A stretch of DNA of 64,000 nt from SURF-32 sp964648365 (lineage in GTDB: Bacteria; Planctomycetota; Phycisphaerae; UBA1845). The translations under genes and the position numbers were made by a program. Below the pieces are notes generated by a model. That model did no database searches. It was given only the letters and a program-made list of their open reading frames with translations, and was not told the DNA's origin. The stretch lies in the NCBI GenBank assembly GCA_964648365.1, contig CAZYLK010000002.1, forward strand, positions 1 to 64,000. Reading direction: 5' to 3'. This document shows, one piece after another, positions 43,551 through 52,571 of this stretch. Every line of letters begins with the position of its first letter. Position 1 is the first letter of the stretch.

Positions 43551-44807
43551 TCATTCCCCGGACGTCGATCCACCCTGTCCACCGCCGCTGCGTCGACGCC
43601 AGCGACGGCGACGGCCCGGCGGTCTCGGCCCGCGGCCGCGGTCCGCCGTCCCAGCATTGCCCGGTCCGTCGCCGGCGCCGTCATCCGAAGCAGCACCTGG
43701 TTCGCCGGGTACACTATCCACCGGGTCCGCGATTTCGGCATCGGCGTCGCCACCGGCCGAAGGCCGCGGCTGCTGGCGCGACCGCCGCTCCTCCGAGCGA
43801 GCGCTGCGCGTCGGGCCGGACTTGCGCTCCGGCTGGGCCGCGTCCTCACGGACGATGGTCACGATCGTGTCGTCGTCGCGCCTGATCTGCAGAAGCTGGG
43901 TCAGGATCTGCCGGTTGATAACGATGCCATCCCCGTGCGGCGAGGACACGCGCGCGCCCATTCTGGGAAGCTGCCGATCAAGTTCCTCGTACGTCGTGTG
44001 CTCGTAGCGCAGGCAGCACTTGAGCCGCCCGCAACGGCCGGAGACCTTGGTCGGGTCGATGGTGGCCTTCTGGAGCTTGGCCATCTTCATGCTGATAGGC
44101 TTGAGGTCTTTCAGGAAGACCTTGCAACAGACCTCGCGCCCGCAGGTCTCAAAGTCGGCCAGCAGGCGCGCCTCGTCGCGCGCGCCGATCTGGCGCATCT
44201 CGATGCGGGTCTGAAACTCCGAGGAGAGCTCGCGGACGAGCTGGCGGAAGTCCACCCGCCCTTCCGCCATGAAGTAGAAGATGATGCGCTCGCCGCCGAA
44301 CAGGATTTCGCACTCGACGACCTTCAGTTCCAGCCTCATCTGGTTGGCCAGATCCTGGCAGAACCGGCGCCGCTCCGACACGGCCGCCTGCAAGCGGGCG
44401 AGTTCGGACAGATCGGCCATCGTCGCCTCGCGCACGATGCGGCCGGCGTCGAAGACCATCGTGTCCGGCCCGCTGGCGTCGGCGTAGGACTTCATCTGCT
44501 CGCGGGTGACGGACTTGTCGCAGCCGCTGCACGTCAGCGAGACCTGGTCGCCGATTTCCAGCCCGCGTCGGGTCTGGATAACCACCTTCGCCCCGCAAGT
44601 GAAGCGCATGCCCGGCGGGTAGGAGAACTCGCCGATGTGCTTCATGTAGCCGAAGCGCACGGCCGTGGTGGGATAGATTTTCTCCAGCCCGTTGCCGCAG
44701 CGCGAGTCCTCATCGCCCGAGCCGCCGCCGCCGCAACTGCCGCAACCGCCGCGTCGGAATTCCGGCGGAGCGGGCGGGATGATGTTGTCGATTTCGATTG
44801 AAACCAT
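43551..44807 (-). CDS. PSP1 domain protein (YaaT/RicT-like)
   Basis: The 418-residue protein has an N-terminal Gly/Cys-rich stretch (GGCGSCGGGG). The PSP1 domain follows with AVRFGYMKHIGEF, VVIQTRRGLEIGDQV, ETCGREVCCKVFLKDLKPIS and GRCGRLKCCLRYEH. The CC and CxxC-type cysteines match YaaT (RicT), a subunit of an Fe-S-binding complex that affects RNA processing in Bacillus. The C-terminal about 100 residues are Arg/Gly-rich and disordered, ending RPPGRRRRWRRR, which may bind nucleic acid. It is 22 nt downstream of the thioredoxin gene start region on the same strand. Confidence 0.87.
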   Translation of the reverse strand: MVSIEIDNIIPPAPPEFRRGGCGSCGGGGSGDEDSRCGNGLEKIYPTTAVRFGYMKHIGEFSYPPGMRFTCGAKVVIQTRRGLEIGDQVSLTCSGCDKSVTREQMKSYADASGPDTMVFDAGRIVREATMADLSELARLQAAVSERRRFCQDLANQMRLELKVVECEILFGGERIIFYFMAEGRVDFRQLVRELSSEFQTRIEMRQIGARDEARLLADFETCGREVCCKVFLKDLKPISMKMAKLQKATIDPTKVSGRCGRLKCCLRYEHTTYEELDRQLPRMGARVSSPHGDGIVINRQILTQLLQIRRDDDTIVTIVREDAAQPERKSGPTRSARSEERRSRQQPRPSAGGDADAEIADPVDSVPGEPGAASDDGAGDGPGNAGTADRGRGPRPPGRRRRWRRRSGGGQGGSTSGE

Positions 44808-44829
44808 GGGGCTTGGGCGCAGCCTGGCG

Positions 44830-45165
44830 TCAACCGGTGGGCACGAGGTTGTTCAGGGCCGCCTCGTAGTCCCGCTTGGCCTTCATCCCCACGAACCGCT
44901 CGACCACCTCGCCGCTCTTGAACAGGAGCACCGTCGGAATCGCGCTGACGGAGTATCGGACGGCGGTATCGTTGTTCTGGTCAATGTTCAGCTTGCCGAC
45001 CCGGACCTTGCCCTGGAAGTCGTTGGCGAGTTGCTCGATCGTCGGGGACAGCGCCCGGCAGGGCTGGCACCATTCGGCCCAGAAATCCACCAGCACCGGC
45101 ATCTCCGCGGCGATCACGTCGGTTTCGAAGTTGGCGTCGGTAAACTCGATCGCGTTTCCAGCCAT
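44830..45165 (-). CDS. Thioredoxin with WCQPC active site
   Basis: The 111-residue protein is a standard thioredoxin fold: VLVDFWAEWCQPCRALSPTI (Cys33, Cys36), the cis-Pro loop SAIPTVLLF and GMKAKRDYEAALNNL at the end. The usual CGPC site is CQPC, a Gly-to-Gln change that can alter redox potential. It probably acts in cytoplasmic disulfide reduction. The PSP1 gene follows 22 nt downstream on the same strand. Confidence 0.93.
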   Translation of the reverse strand: MAGNAIEFTDANFETDVIAAEMPVLVDFWAEWCQPCRALSPTIEQLANDFQGKVRVGKLNIDQNNDTAVRYSVSAIPTVLLFKSGEVVERFVGMKAKRDYEAALNNLVPTG

Positions 45166-45717
45166 CGGCTGTCTCCGTCCAGATTCGTCGAATCAAAACG
45201 TGTCGCGGGCACTCGGGTCGCCGCGACACGGCAATGAAGCAGTGTAGAACTGTCGGATCAGAGGGTCAACCGCGCGGCGCAGCGGCACAGCGGCACAGCA
45301 ACGCCGCAGCGCGGGTGCCTTCCGCCATCGACGGTAGAGAGGACGGGCCGGGCGCCGCGCATGTGGCGGGCAATCTCCGCAGCCGGCCCGTGAACCTGCC
45401 GAAGGTCTCCCGAAGACGACACCCGATATGCGCAGACGCCCCACAGCAGCTCGAATCACAGCCTGGAAGGCCGTGCCACGCGTGCCGCGGCGCGCGACCG
45501 CTGACGGCTACCCCCCGGCATGGACGACGAGCGGGGCGACGGGTAGAATGTGGTACGCAGACGCCGCGGGGCCGGCAGAACGGGCGACGCCCGGCTGACT
45601 CGCCTGCCCGGCGGGCGTGGTGCATGTCCTGACCGCGAAGCGCGACGGCCGCGGCCACTTTCCGGCCAACACCTCCCGCGCCATCGGCTGCTTCGCCCGA
45701 TGCAAAGGGAGCACGCC
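45166..45717. other. Divergent intergenic region
   Basis: A gap of about 550 bases between thioredoxin (minus) and the ACT protein (plus). A candidate promoter for the plus-strand gene is TGGACG at 45521-45526 with TAGAAT at 45544-45549 (17-nt spacer). Short direct repeats of CAGCGGCA occur near 45290. Open frames here look non-coding. Confidence 0.35.
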
Positions 45718-46311
45718 ATGACCGGTTCCACACCGTATGCCGAAAACGGCATGCAGCACGCGGCCCTGTGGCTCGTCGGCCCCGACATGCCAGGGCTGCT
45801 CAACCTCGGCGCCACCTTCGTGGCGGAGCGAGGCGGCAACATCGACAAGGACATCGCCGACAAGTTCGGCGAGAACGCCGTGATCTTCATGAGCATCACG
45901 GCCAGTCCGGCCGACATCGCCCGCATGAACGAGGACAAGATGCTCTTGCGGGACAAGAGCGGGTGCAACGTCAAGTTCCAGCCGATGAATCAACCGACGG
46001 TGCCCGCGGGGTTCCAGGACGTGCTCCACGGCATGGACATTCTCACCGACGACGCCGTCGGGCTGATCGCCGGGCTGACGAGGCTGTTCGCGGAGCATGG
46101 CGTGTTCGTGGTGGGCCATACCGGCGAGCGGCGCGTCCTGCCCGGGCCCGTGCCCCGAATCGAGTTCGGTCAGAAGTTCGTCATGATGCTGCCGCACGAG
46201 TTCGACCGCTACGAGTTCGCCCGCCGCGTCAACGAAGAGGTCAAGCGCCACAACGGCACCATCAAGACGCCGCTGCAGGCGGTGCCGGGGCTGCTGTGGT
46301 GGTGGACGTAG
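45718..46311 (+). CDS. Two-ACT-domain regulatory protein (GcvR-like)
   Basis: The 197-residue protein has two ACT-like halves. The first begins HAALWLVGPDMPGLLNLGAT with FVAERGGNIDKDIADKFGEN, the second begins VGLIAGLTRLFAEHGVFVVG. The layout matches glycine cleavage system repressor-like proteins, which sense amino acids. It has no DNA-binding domain of its own. The start at 45718 follows a GGGAGC purine stretch; longer frames upstream have no ACT sequence. Ligand and target are unknown. Confidence 0.8.
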   Translation: MTGSTPYAENGMQHAALWLVGPDMPGLLNLGATFVAERGGNIDKDIADKFGENAVIFMSITASPADIARMNEDKMLLRDKSGCNVKFQPMNQPTVPAGFQDVLHGMDILTDDAVGLIAGLTRLFAEHGVFVVGHTGERRVLPGPVPRIEFGQKFVMMLPHEFDRYEFARRVNEEVKRHNGTIKTPLQAVPGLLWWWT

Positions 46312-46437
46312 TCGCGGAAGGCCGGTGCATCCATCCGGGCGGACATCCAGCATCGTCCGCGGACGCCTTTGTTGCGCGGGCTGAAAACATGCGCATGAGG
46401 CGGGGCGGAGCCAGGGAGCCAACGTTCGAGCACGTGA

Positions 46438-46995
46438 TTACAGCGCCTTCAATGCCCGGTTGACCTGTTCCAAATCAAACTTCAGGGCGTCGAAGTCGTC
46501 GCCCAGCCACTCCATGATGTCCTCGCGTTCGTCATGGTCGGGATCAGCCAGCGCGTCGAGCATCAGGGCATAACGGTAAACGCCGCCAGAGTCCTCAGGG
46601 GGACATGCTCTCGCGCCGTCCAGACAGACCGGATAGGTCGTCTGCGGGTCCGGCGCGGCGAACTTGACAAGTTTGACGTCGTGCAACCACCCATCGCCGA
46701 AGTCGTATTCGTACTGAAATCGAGAGCCCTTTCTTTGCACCAGATCCCGGACGATGGCACAGGACTCATCGATGACATCCAGCTCGAGTTCCGGCGGACC
46801 ATAGCAGGTCTTGTTCTTACCGATGAACTGGTGCAAATGGTAATCCTCCCAGCCCATCACGACCTGGATAACCACGTGAAGCTCCGCCAGACTGGCATTC
46901 GAGCGGATCGCAAAGCGCCGCCAGATCGGCGGATCGGTGCCGACCAGGGTGATCTCAAGTTCGGCGATCTCGGCGGACTTGCTGGTGCGTTTCAT
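46438..46995 (-). CDS. Plasmid pRiA4b ORF-3 family protein
   Basis: The 185-residue protein has ITLVGTDPPIWRRFAIRSNA, LHVVIQVVMGWEDYHLHQF and FQYEYDFGDGWLHDVKL, the clear signature of the pRiA4b ORF-3 family, which is often found on plasmids and mobile elements as well as chromosomes. Function unknown. It lies alone, convergent with the ACT gene, with no other mobile-element remnant seen beside it. Confidence 0.9.
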   Translation of the reverse strand: MKRTSKSAEIAELEITLVGTDPPIWRRFAIRSNASLAELHVVIQVVMGWEDYHLHQFIGKNKTCYGPPELELDVIDESCAIVRDLVQRKGSRFQYEYDFGDGWLHDVKLVKFAAPDPQTTYPVCLDGARACPPEDSGGVYRYALMLDALADPDHDEREDIMEWLGDDFDALKFDLEQVNRALKAL

Positions 46996-47111
46996 CGCTT
47001 ACATACATCCTCTTGGTTAGCGCCGCCCGGAGGGCCATCGCAGCAGGACCGGAGAGGCTGACCCGGGCCGCTGGTTGCCTTTCCGGCCGCCCAGGACACA
47101 GCCGCCTCAAT

Positions 47112-47142
47112 GAAGAGACGGGCTGCCCTCCCGGACAGCCCG
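47112..47142 (-). terminator. Possible terminator after the secreted protein at 47179
   Basis: CGGGCTG (47119-47125) pairs with CAGCCCG (47136-47142) around a 10-nt loop, about 40 nt past the stop. The following minus-strand sequence is only moderately T-rich. Confidence 0.45.
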
Positions 47143-47178
47143 CCCTATAAGACGAAACGAATCACACGGAGAACGCGA

Positions 47179-47913
47179 CTACCCGCAGGACGAACGCTTG
47201 CCCTTGAGTTTGCACGTGCCGGGACCGCCGCCGGGGCAGCCGATGGTGGTTTTCACTTTCTTCGCGCACTCGCCGATGTCTTCGCACTCGGCATCGCTGG
47301 AGTAGTTGCCGCCCTTCGGCGGGCAAGCGCCGCAGCCGCCCTTGGCCTTGCTCTTCTTGACATTGTACTGGCAGGTATCGCCGCCGCCCAGAAGCTGGAA
47401 CTTCTGATCACCGACGCCCGTCATGAAGCTGTACGTCGGGCCGGAGAACTGCGCCATCAGGTTGTTCTCCGGGCCGGGGTTCAGTGCGTTCTGACCGAGT
47501 TCGAACCCGTTGCCCGACATGCCGACCCAGTACGGTGTGTTGGCGTCAAGCTGAACCGGATCGAAGCTGGCCGTGATGACCTGCTCGCCCGTGTGGTCCG
47601 GCTCCCAACTGTCCGGCGTCACGTCGAAGGACGCGATGACGGTGCCCGGCACGTCACCGTTGTCGTCCAGGAACTTGACGTGGACGGTTCCCTCGGTCTT
47701 GGCGATGCAACTGAAGATCCGCATCCCGGTCACGGTCTGGTTGGTATCCCAGATCACCCGTTCGGCGAAGTTCTGACCGGCCGTGGTGTTCGCCCAGCAG
47801 CCGTTGGTCTGACCGGCGTCGTGACCGTAGTCCCAGATTACTTCCTGACCGGCCGCCGACGAACACGCCAGCAGCGCAGCCCCGACCCATGCAGTTGTGT
47901 AACCGCGAACCAT
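47179..47913 (-). CDS. Secreted beta-sandwich protein with Cys-rich C-terminus
   Basis: A strong Shine-Dalgarno AGGAGG sits 5 nt before the ATG at 47913, which fixes the start. The 244-residue product has a signal peptide (AWVGAALLACSSAAGQ). A jelly-roll-like domain follows (ERVIWDTNQTVTGMRIFSCI, DVTPDSWEPD, TPYWVGMSGNGF), of the kind that planctomycetes encode in numbers. The C-terminal about 60 residues have 10 cysteines (CGACPPKGGN, CEDIGECAKK, CKLKGKRSSCG). It may be disulfide-bonded at the cell surface. No enzymatic motif is seen. Confidence 0.75.
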   Translation of the reverse strand: MVRGYTTAWVGAALLACSSAAGQEVIWDYGHDAGQTNGCWANTTAGQNFAERVIWDTNQTVTGMRIFSCIAKTEGTVHVKFLDDNGDVPGTVIASFDVTPDSWEPDHTGEQVITASFDPVQLDANTPYWVGMSGNGFELGQNALNPGPENNLMAQFSGPTYSFMTGVGDQKFQLLGGGDTCQYNVKKSKAKGGCGACPPKGGNYSSDAECEDIGECAKKVKTTIGCPGGGPGTCKLKGKRSSCG

Positions 47914-47918
47914 GCTTT

Positions 47919-47924
47919 CCTCCT
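47919..47924 (-). promoter_or_regulatory. Strong ribosome-binding site for the 47179-47913 gene
   Basis: AGGAGG on the minus strand lies 5 nt upstream of the ATG at 47913. It is the strongest such site noticed in the window and decides the start against the longer frame to 48033. Confidence 0.8.
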
Positions 47925-48559
47925 GAAGTAGAACGACCCGCTGCGCGCGGAACTCAGGGTCGCACGAACGACGACGGCACCACGGCAGCCACGTCAGATT
48001 AGCGATCGACGGGTGCAGTTTCAATCTGCGCACGGCAGGTCGGCCGGTCGGCGGGAAACCTCCGGCGCAGGCGGACTGCTGAAACGCAATGCTCGGATCG
48101 AACTCGGCTTCACCGTGCGTGCTCCGGCGTGCTCACTACCGCCGATTCGAGCCGTCCGCGTCCGATAACTCGGCACAGTGATACGCTGTTGCGACTACTC
48201 CCGTCTACTTGGGTAGCGCCCGATTGTCTCCGCTGTGTTCAGAGCCGTCGGGTTGCGGGAGACATGGACGTGCGGTTCTTTTGGAGCGATCAGGCGAACG
48301 CGGATGAGCGAGGCAGAAAGATCAGGCGTGACGCGGCGTCCGGCCGTGGGCCGTGTCTTCATCCGACGCTGCAACGAGCGGATGATCCGTCGGTTCTTAT
48401 CAAGGCGTTGATCCTACGAGCAGGCGATGGGTATCATACGACGGATCATCCGTCGAGCGTCGGATGGTCGTTGGCACAAAGATCCGCGTCGCCAATCCAA
48501 CCTGCTCATCAGTCAGACGTGCCCGGCAGACCGGCCGTCTCTTGTCCCGGAGAATGACC
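47925..48559. other. Divergent intergenic region upstream of the moxR operon
   Basis: About 630 bases without a credible gene; the plus-strand open frame here has no protein character. It holds the dyad at 48439-48455 and a second, related half at 48381-48392. Confidence 0.5.
48439..48455 (+). promoter_or_regulatory. Operator-like palindrome upstream of moxR
   Basis: CGACGGAT-C-ATCCGTCG is a perfect 8-bp inverted repeat about 105 nt before the moxR start. The 12-mer at 48381-48392 is the exact inverse complement of its first 12 bases, so two related sites lie 58 bp apart. It may bind a regulator of the operon. The protein is unknown. Confidence 0.4.
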
Positions 48560-49564
48560 ATGACCGATCAGGCAGGCCGCGTGTCGACGGATGCGCGCGT
48601 CGCTGGTTTCGCGGAACGCATTCAGCGAATCCGCTCGAGTTTGCATCAGGTCATCGTCGGCCAGGACGCCACGATCGATCAGCTTCTGACCTGCGCCCTG
48701 ACCGGCTCGCACGCGCTGCTGGTCGGCGTACCGGGTCTGGCCAAAACGCTCATGGTGCGGGCGCTGGCGTCCGCGTTCGAGTGGAAGTTCGCGCGGATCC
48801 AGTTCACGCCCGACCTCATGCCGTCGGACATCACCGGCTATGAGCTTCTCGGGCGCGACGCGACTTCGTCCGCGCCCAGCATGGTATTTCGCCCCGGCCC
48901 CGTGTTCGCGAACCTGGTACTGGCGGACGAAATCAACCGGGCCGCACCCAAGACACAATCGGCGTTGCTGGAAGCCATGGCTGAGCGCAGCGTGACGGTC
49001 GGTGGGCAGACCCACAGACTCGAAGAACCGTTTCTTGTCATCGCGACGCAAAACCCCATCGAGCAAGAGGGAACCTATCCCCTCCCCGAAGCACAGCTCG
49101 ATCGGTTCATGATGGAAATCCGCATCGGGTACCCGCTCGCCGAGCAGGAAGAGCAGATCGTCCTGACGACGACGACCGGTCCACAAGCGCTGCCCGCGCC
49201 CGTGCTGAAGAAGGCCGAGTTCGTCGAGCTTCGCGACCTGGTGATGGCGGTGCCGGTTCCCAGAAGCGTGGCCACGTACGCCGTCAACCTGTGCGGCTCC
49301 AGCCGGCCGGACGATAAGCGCTCCGGCGAGTACGTTCGCGACTACGTGGCGTGGGGTGCCGGTCCGCGCGGCTCGCAGAACCTCGTATGGGCATCCAAAG
49401 CGCGGGCACTGCTGGCGGGACGGACGGCGCCAACCATCGAGGACGTGCGCAGCGTGGCCTTGCCGGTACTGCGACACCGGCTCCTGACGAATCACCGTGC
49501 CGTCGGCGACGGCGTCTCCAGCATGCAGATCGTGAATCATCTGCTCAAGGACGTGGCCGCATGA
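48560..49564 (+). CDS. MoxR-family AAA+ ATPase
   Basis: The product from the ATG at 48560 (GGAGA 7 nt before it; another ATG at 48554) is 334 residues. It has Walker A GVPGLAKT (56-63), Walker B VLADEIN (Asp123-Glu124), an ATQNPIEQEGTYPLPEAQLD sensor region and a C-terminal lid. MoxR ATPases act as chaperones that mature complexes with VWA-domain partners. The DUF58 and VWA genes downstream are its likely partners, and the next ATG overlaps its stop by 4 nt. Confidence 0.93.
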   Translation: MTDQAGRVSTDARVAGFAERIQRIRSSLHQVIVGQDATIDQLLTCALTGSHALLVGVPGLAKTLMVRALASAFEWKFARIQFTPDLMPSDITGYELLGRDATSSAPSMVFRPGPVFANLVLADEINRAAPKTQSALLEAMAERSVTVGGQTHRLEEPFLVIATQNPIEQEGTYPLPEAQLDRFMMEIRIGYPLAEQEEQIVLTTTTGPQALPAPVLKKAEFVELRDLVMAVPVPRSVATYAVNLCGSSRPDDKRSGEYVRDYVAWGAGPRGSQNLVWASKARALLAGRTAPTIEDVRSVALPVLRHRLLTNHRAVGDGVSSMQIVNHLLKDVAA

Positions 49565-50466
49565 CGACCGCAACGGTCAGCCGATATCTCGACCTGCCCG
49601 CGCTGGCGACTCTGGCCAATATGCGGTTCACCACGCGTCACCGAATCGAAGGCGCCCGCGCCGGCCGGCACACGTCGCGTCAACATGGAGGCGCCGGCGT
49701 CTTTTCCGATTATCGCGAATACGTGAACGGTGAGGACTTGCGGCGGCTGGACTGGAAGGTCTATTCACGCACGGGTCGCGCGTATGTGCGTCTGTTCGAG
49801 GAGGAGACGGAGCTTCGCTGCGTCCTCTTTCTGGACGCCAGCGGGTCGATGCGCTTTGCCGGGCCAACGCGCGCGCACGTGTCCAAGCTCGAGTACGTCA
49901 AATACCTCGCCACCGCGCTGAGCCATGTCATTACACGGGAGACCGATCAGATCGGCCTGGCCGTCGCGGCCGATGGGTTGAAGGAATTCCTTCCGCCCGG
50001 CGGCACCGCAACGCACGTGACGCACCTTCAGGCCGCGATCGAATCGCTGGAAACCGACCCGGTCACACGGCTCAATGACGCCTTGCGCGAGTTGTTTCAG
50101 CGGAGCCGTCGGCGGGGCGTGCTGCTGCTGATGAGCGATTTCCTGGCGGACGATCTGGCCGACGTGTTCGCGGCGGTTCGGCTGTTCCGCCATCGGTTGT
50201 GGGACGTCGTGGTGCTGCACGTCGTCCACCCGGACGAAGAGCGGCTGCCGCGCGGCCTGGCGTACCGGTTCGAGGGGCTGGAGAACGACGGCCACGCGGA
50301 TTGCACACCGGCCGACATCGCCGCCGCCTACCAGGAGCGGTTTGAGCGTCATTGTGCGGCCGTGCGGTCAATGTCCCTGGGCGCCGGGTGTGAATACCGG
50401 CGTGTCTCGACAGCCATTCCGTATCTCCAGACGTTGAGCGGGTTCCTGGTCGAACGAACGGGCTGA
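49561..50466 (+). CDS. DUF58 family VWA-like protein
   Basis: The 301-residue protein has the DUF58 signature DYREYVNGEDLRRLDWKVYS and a VWA metal site DASGSM (Asp92, Ser94, Ser96) in RCVLFLDASGSM. DUF58 proteins pair with MoxR ATPases in almost all bacteria that have them. It is coupled to moxR by an ATGA overlap and stops 2 nt before the next gene. No membrane helix is seen, so it is probably cytoplasmic. Confidence 0.93.
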   Translation: MTTATVSRYLDLPALATLANMRFTTRHRIEGARAGRHTSRQHGGAGVFSDYREYVNGEDLRRLDWKVYSRTGRAYVRLFEEETELRCVLFLDASGSMRFAGPTRAHVSKLEYVKYLATALSHVITRETDQIGLAVAADGLKEFLPPGGTATHVTHLQAAIESLETDPVTRLNDALRELFQRSRRRGVLLLMSDFLADDLADVFAAVRLFRHRLWDVVVLHVVHPDEERLPRGLAYRFEGLENDGHADCTPADIAAAYQERFERHCAAVRSMSLGAGCEYRRVSTAIPYLQTLSGFLVERTG

Positions 50467-50468
50467 CT

Positions 50469-52571
50469 ATGTCGTTGCTGAATCCGTGGGCTGCATTCCT
50501 CGGCGCGGCCGCCATAGCGCTGCCATTCGTCATCCACTGGCTGACCCGACCGCGACCGGTGCGAATGCCGCTTTCCACGCTGCGGTTCGTTCGGGAGGCG
50601 ATCCACCAGCGGCGTGCCCGGCATCGTTTGCGTGATTTCCTCATCCTGGCGCTGCGGGCCCTGGCGATTTTGATACTCGCCGCCGCATTTTCTCGTCCAT
50701 CAGGGGGGCGGCGCGCGATGGTCTCGCCCGGCGACGACGCGCCCGCCGTCCGAGTCGTGGTCGTAGACGTCAGCCAGAGCATGAACGCCCGCGCCGACAA
50801 CGTCACCGCCTTCGAGCGTGCCCGCGCCACCGCCGCGAAGTACCTGGCCTTCTCACCCGGGGTGCGGGCAGACCTCGTGCTGGCCGGCGCCGTCCCGCGG
50901 GCTGTCTTCGACGTGCCGTCGACAAACTTTGGCGCTCTGCGTGAGGCGCTGGCATCAGCCCGCGTCCGCCCGGAGGGTCTCGATGCCAATGCGGCGCTGG
51001 GAAGTGCGGCCGAACTGTACATGGCCACGGGAAACGATGGATCGCGCCGGCGGGAGCTGGTCATCATCAGCGATTTCCAGCGCACGAACTGGGCCGGCGC
51101 GGACTTCTCCCGCCTGCCCGAGAACACGTTCATCGAGTTCGAGTCGGTCGCCCCGGCCGCACCCCCCCCCAACATGGCGATCCTCGGCATCCACACGGCC
51201 GGTCGCATGCAGCCGGGCGTCCCCACGCGCGTACAGGTCGAGGTCGCGAACTACTCGGACGCCCCGCGACAGGCCCAGGTCGCCGTCGAAGTGGGACAGA
51301 GCGTGCAGCGCATCGAAGGACCGTGTCCGCCGATGGGTAAGGTGCTGCTGTCGGCCAACATGGTGCTGCAAGACGCCGGCTGGCCGACGGGGCGGGCACG
51401 ACTTCTTAACGCGGGCGACGGTCTGCCCGAGGATGACTCGCGCTGGTTCGCCGTCGAGGTCAGGCCCGCGCCCACCTTCGCGCTGATCACCCGGCAGGAC
51501 TCGGCGCCGTCGGTGCTGTCCAGCTATTTCCTCGAACGGAGCCTGGCGCCGTTCAACGGCACAGGCCGCAGTTACGAGCGCGTCGTCCGGCTCGATCCGA
51601 TGCGTCTGACCCGGGAGTCGTTGCTGCCGGCCGACATGCTCGTGCTCGATCATCCGGGCAAGCTCAGCGTCGCGGACGCGGAGTTGCTGTCGTCGCTGGT
51701 GCGGCGCGGCAAGCCGATGCTCTATGTGGCCGCGGAACCGGTGGACGCCACGAATCTGGAGCGATTCAGTGAGGCGGCCGCGACCGATCTCCAGCTTCCG
51801 GTGCGCTTCCTGCCGCCGGCGTCGCCGCGCAACCGGCAGGGCCTGATATTGGCCGACTTCCAGACCGACCAATCGCCGTTTCGCGTTTTCGGCGACTCGG
51901 CGCGTGCGGCCATGGCGCCGATTCGATTCTCCGGAGGACTGGACAGCGCGCCGGTGGAAGACGGGATCGAGAATGAAGTGCTGGCGACGCTCAACGATGA
52001 CTCCGCCTGGCTGGTGCGTACGCCGTGTGCCGCGGGCAGCGTCGCGGTGATCAATGCGGACCTGGGCGCTTCGACGCTTGCCACGTCGCCGACGTTCGTT
52101 CCGATGATCCACGAACTGGTCGAGTCCATGCTGGGCGGTGGAGGCGTTCGGGAGCCGGCGCCGTGCGGACGGCGAGTCGCGAGGTTCCTGCCCTCGGATG
52201 CGGGTTCCGCGGAGGCGCTGACGATCGTCTCCGACGACTCGGGCGACACGAACCTCGGCAAGCTGGCGGAGGAGCCGACCGGCGTGCTGTGGGACTGGCC
52301 CGAAGCCGGCCCGCCCGGGATCTATCGGGTGATGCGCGGCGAGGACACGCTGCTCGCGCTGGCAACGTCCGCCGATGCCGCGGAGAGCGATCTGCAAGCG
52401 CTGCTTCCCCCCGAACTCGTAAACCGGCAGGCGGGTGGGAGACAGGCACATTACCGTTCCCTGGATGCAGAGCAGCAGCACCACGACGTCGCCTGGTCCT
52501 GGCTGGCCGTCGCCTGTCTGGGGTGCATGATGCTCGAACTGCTGGTCCATGGCTTGAAGGCGAGGGCCTGA
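50469..52571 (+). CDS. BatA-like membrane protein with VWA domain
   Basis: The 700-residue protein begins LLNPWAAFLGAAAIALPFVI, a BatA N-terminal anchor, followed by RPVRMPLSTLRF, another helix (62-76) and a VWA domain with DVSQS (Asp100, Ser102, Ser104). A long extracytoplasmic region includes ADMLVLDHPGKLSVADAELL, resembling a glutamine-amidotransferase-like fold. A final helix (about 676-696) anchors the C-terminus. It is likely a partner of the MoxR complex in the envelope. The stop overlaps the next ATG by one base (TGATG). Confidence 0.85.
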   Translation: MSLLNPWAAFLGAAAIALPFVIHWLTRPRPVRMPLSTLRFVREAIHQRRARHRLRDFLILALRALAILILAAAFSRPSGGRRAMVSPGDDAPAVRVVVVDVSQSMNARADNVTAFERARATAAKYLAFSPGVRADLVLAGAVPRAVFDVPSTNFGALREALASARVRPEGLDANAALGSAAELYMATGNDGSRRRELVIISDFQRTNWAGADFSRLPENTFIEFESVAPAAPPPNMAILGIHTAGRMQPGVPTRVQVEVANYSDAPRQAQVAVEVGQSVQRIEGPCPPMGKVLLSANMVLQDAGWPTGRARLLNAGDGLPEDDSRWFAVEVRPAPTFALITRQDSAPSVLSSYFLERSLAPFNGTGRSYERVVRLDPMRLTRESLLPADMLVLDHPGKLSVADAELLSSLVRRGKPMLYVAAEPVDATNLERFSEAAATDLQLPVRFLPPASPRNRQGLILADFQTDQSPFRVFGDSARAAMAPIRFSGGLDSAPVEDGIENEVLATLNDDSAWLVRTPCAAGSVAVINADLGASTLATSPTFVPMIHELVESMLGGGGVREPAPCGRRVARFLPSDAGSAEALTIVSDDSGDTNLGKLAEEPTGVLWDWPEAGPPGIYRVMRGEDTLLALATSADAAESDLQALLPPELVNRQAGGRQAHYRSLDAEQQHHDVAWSWLAVACLGCMMLELLVHGLKARA

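Noticed and set aside
46438..46995. Mobile element around the pRiA4b ORF-3 gene
   Set aside because: The family is often on mobile DNA, but I see no transposase, terminal repeats or target duplication around it.
48129..48557. Plus-strand open frame of 142 codons upstream of moxR
   Set aside because: No protein-like pattern or ribosome site; contains the dyads and is better seen as a regulatory region.
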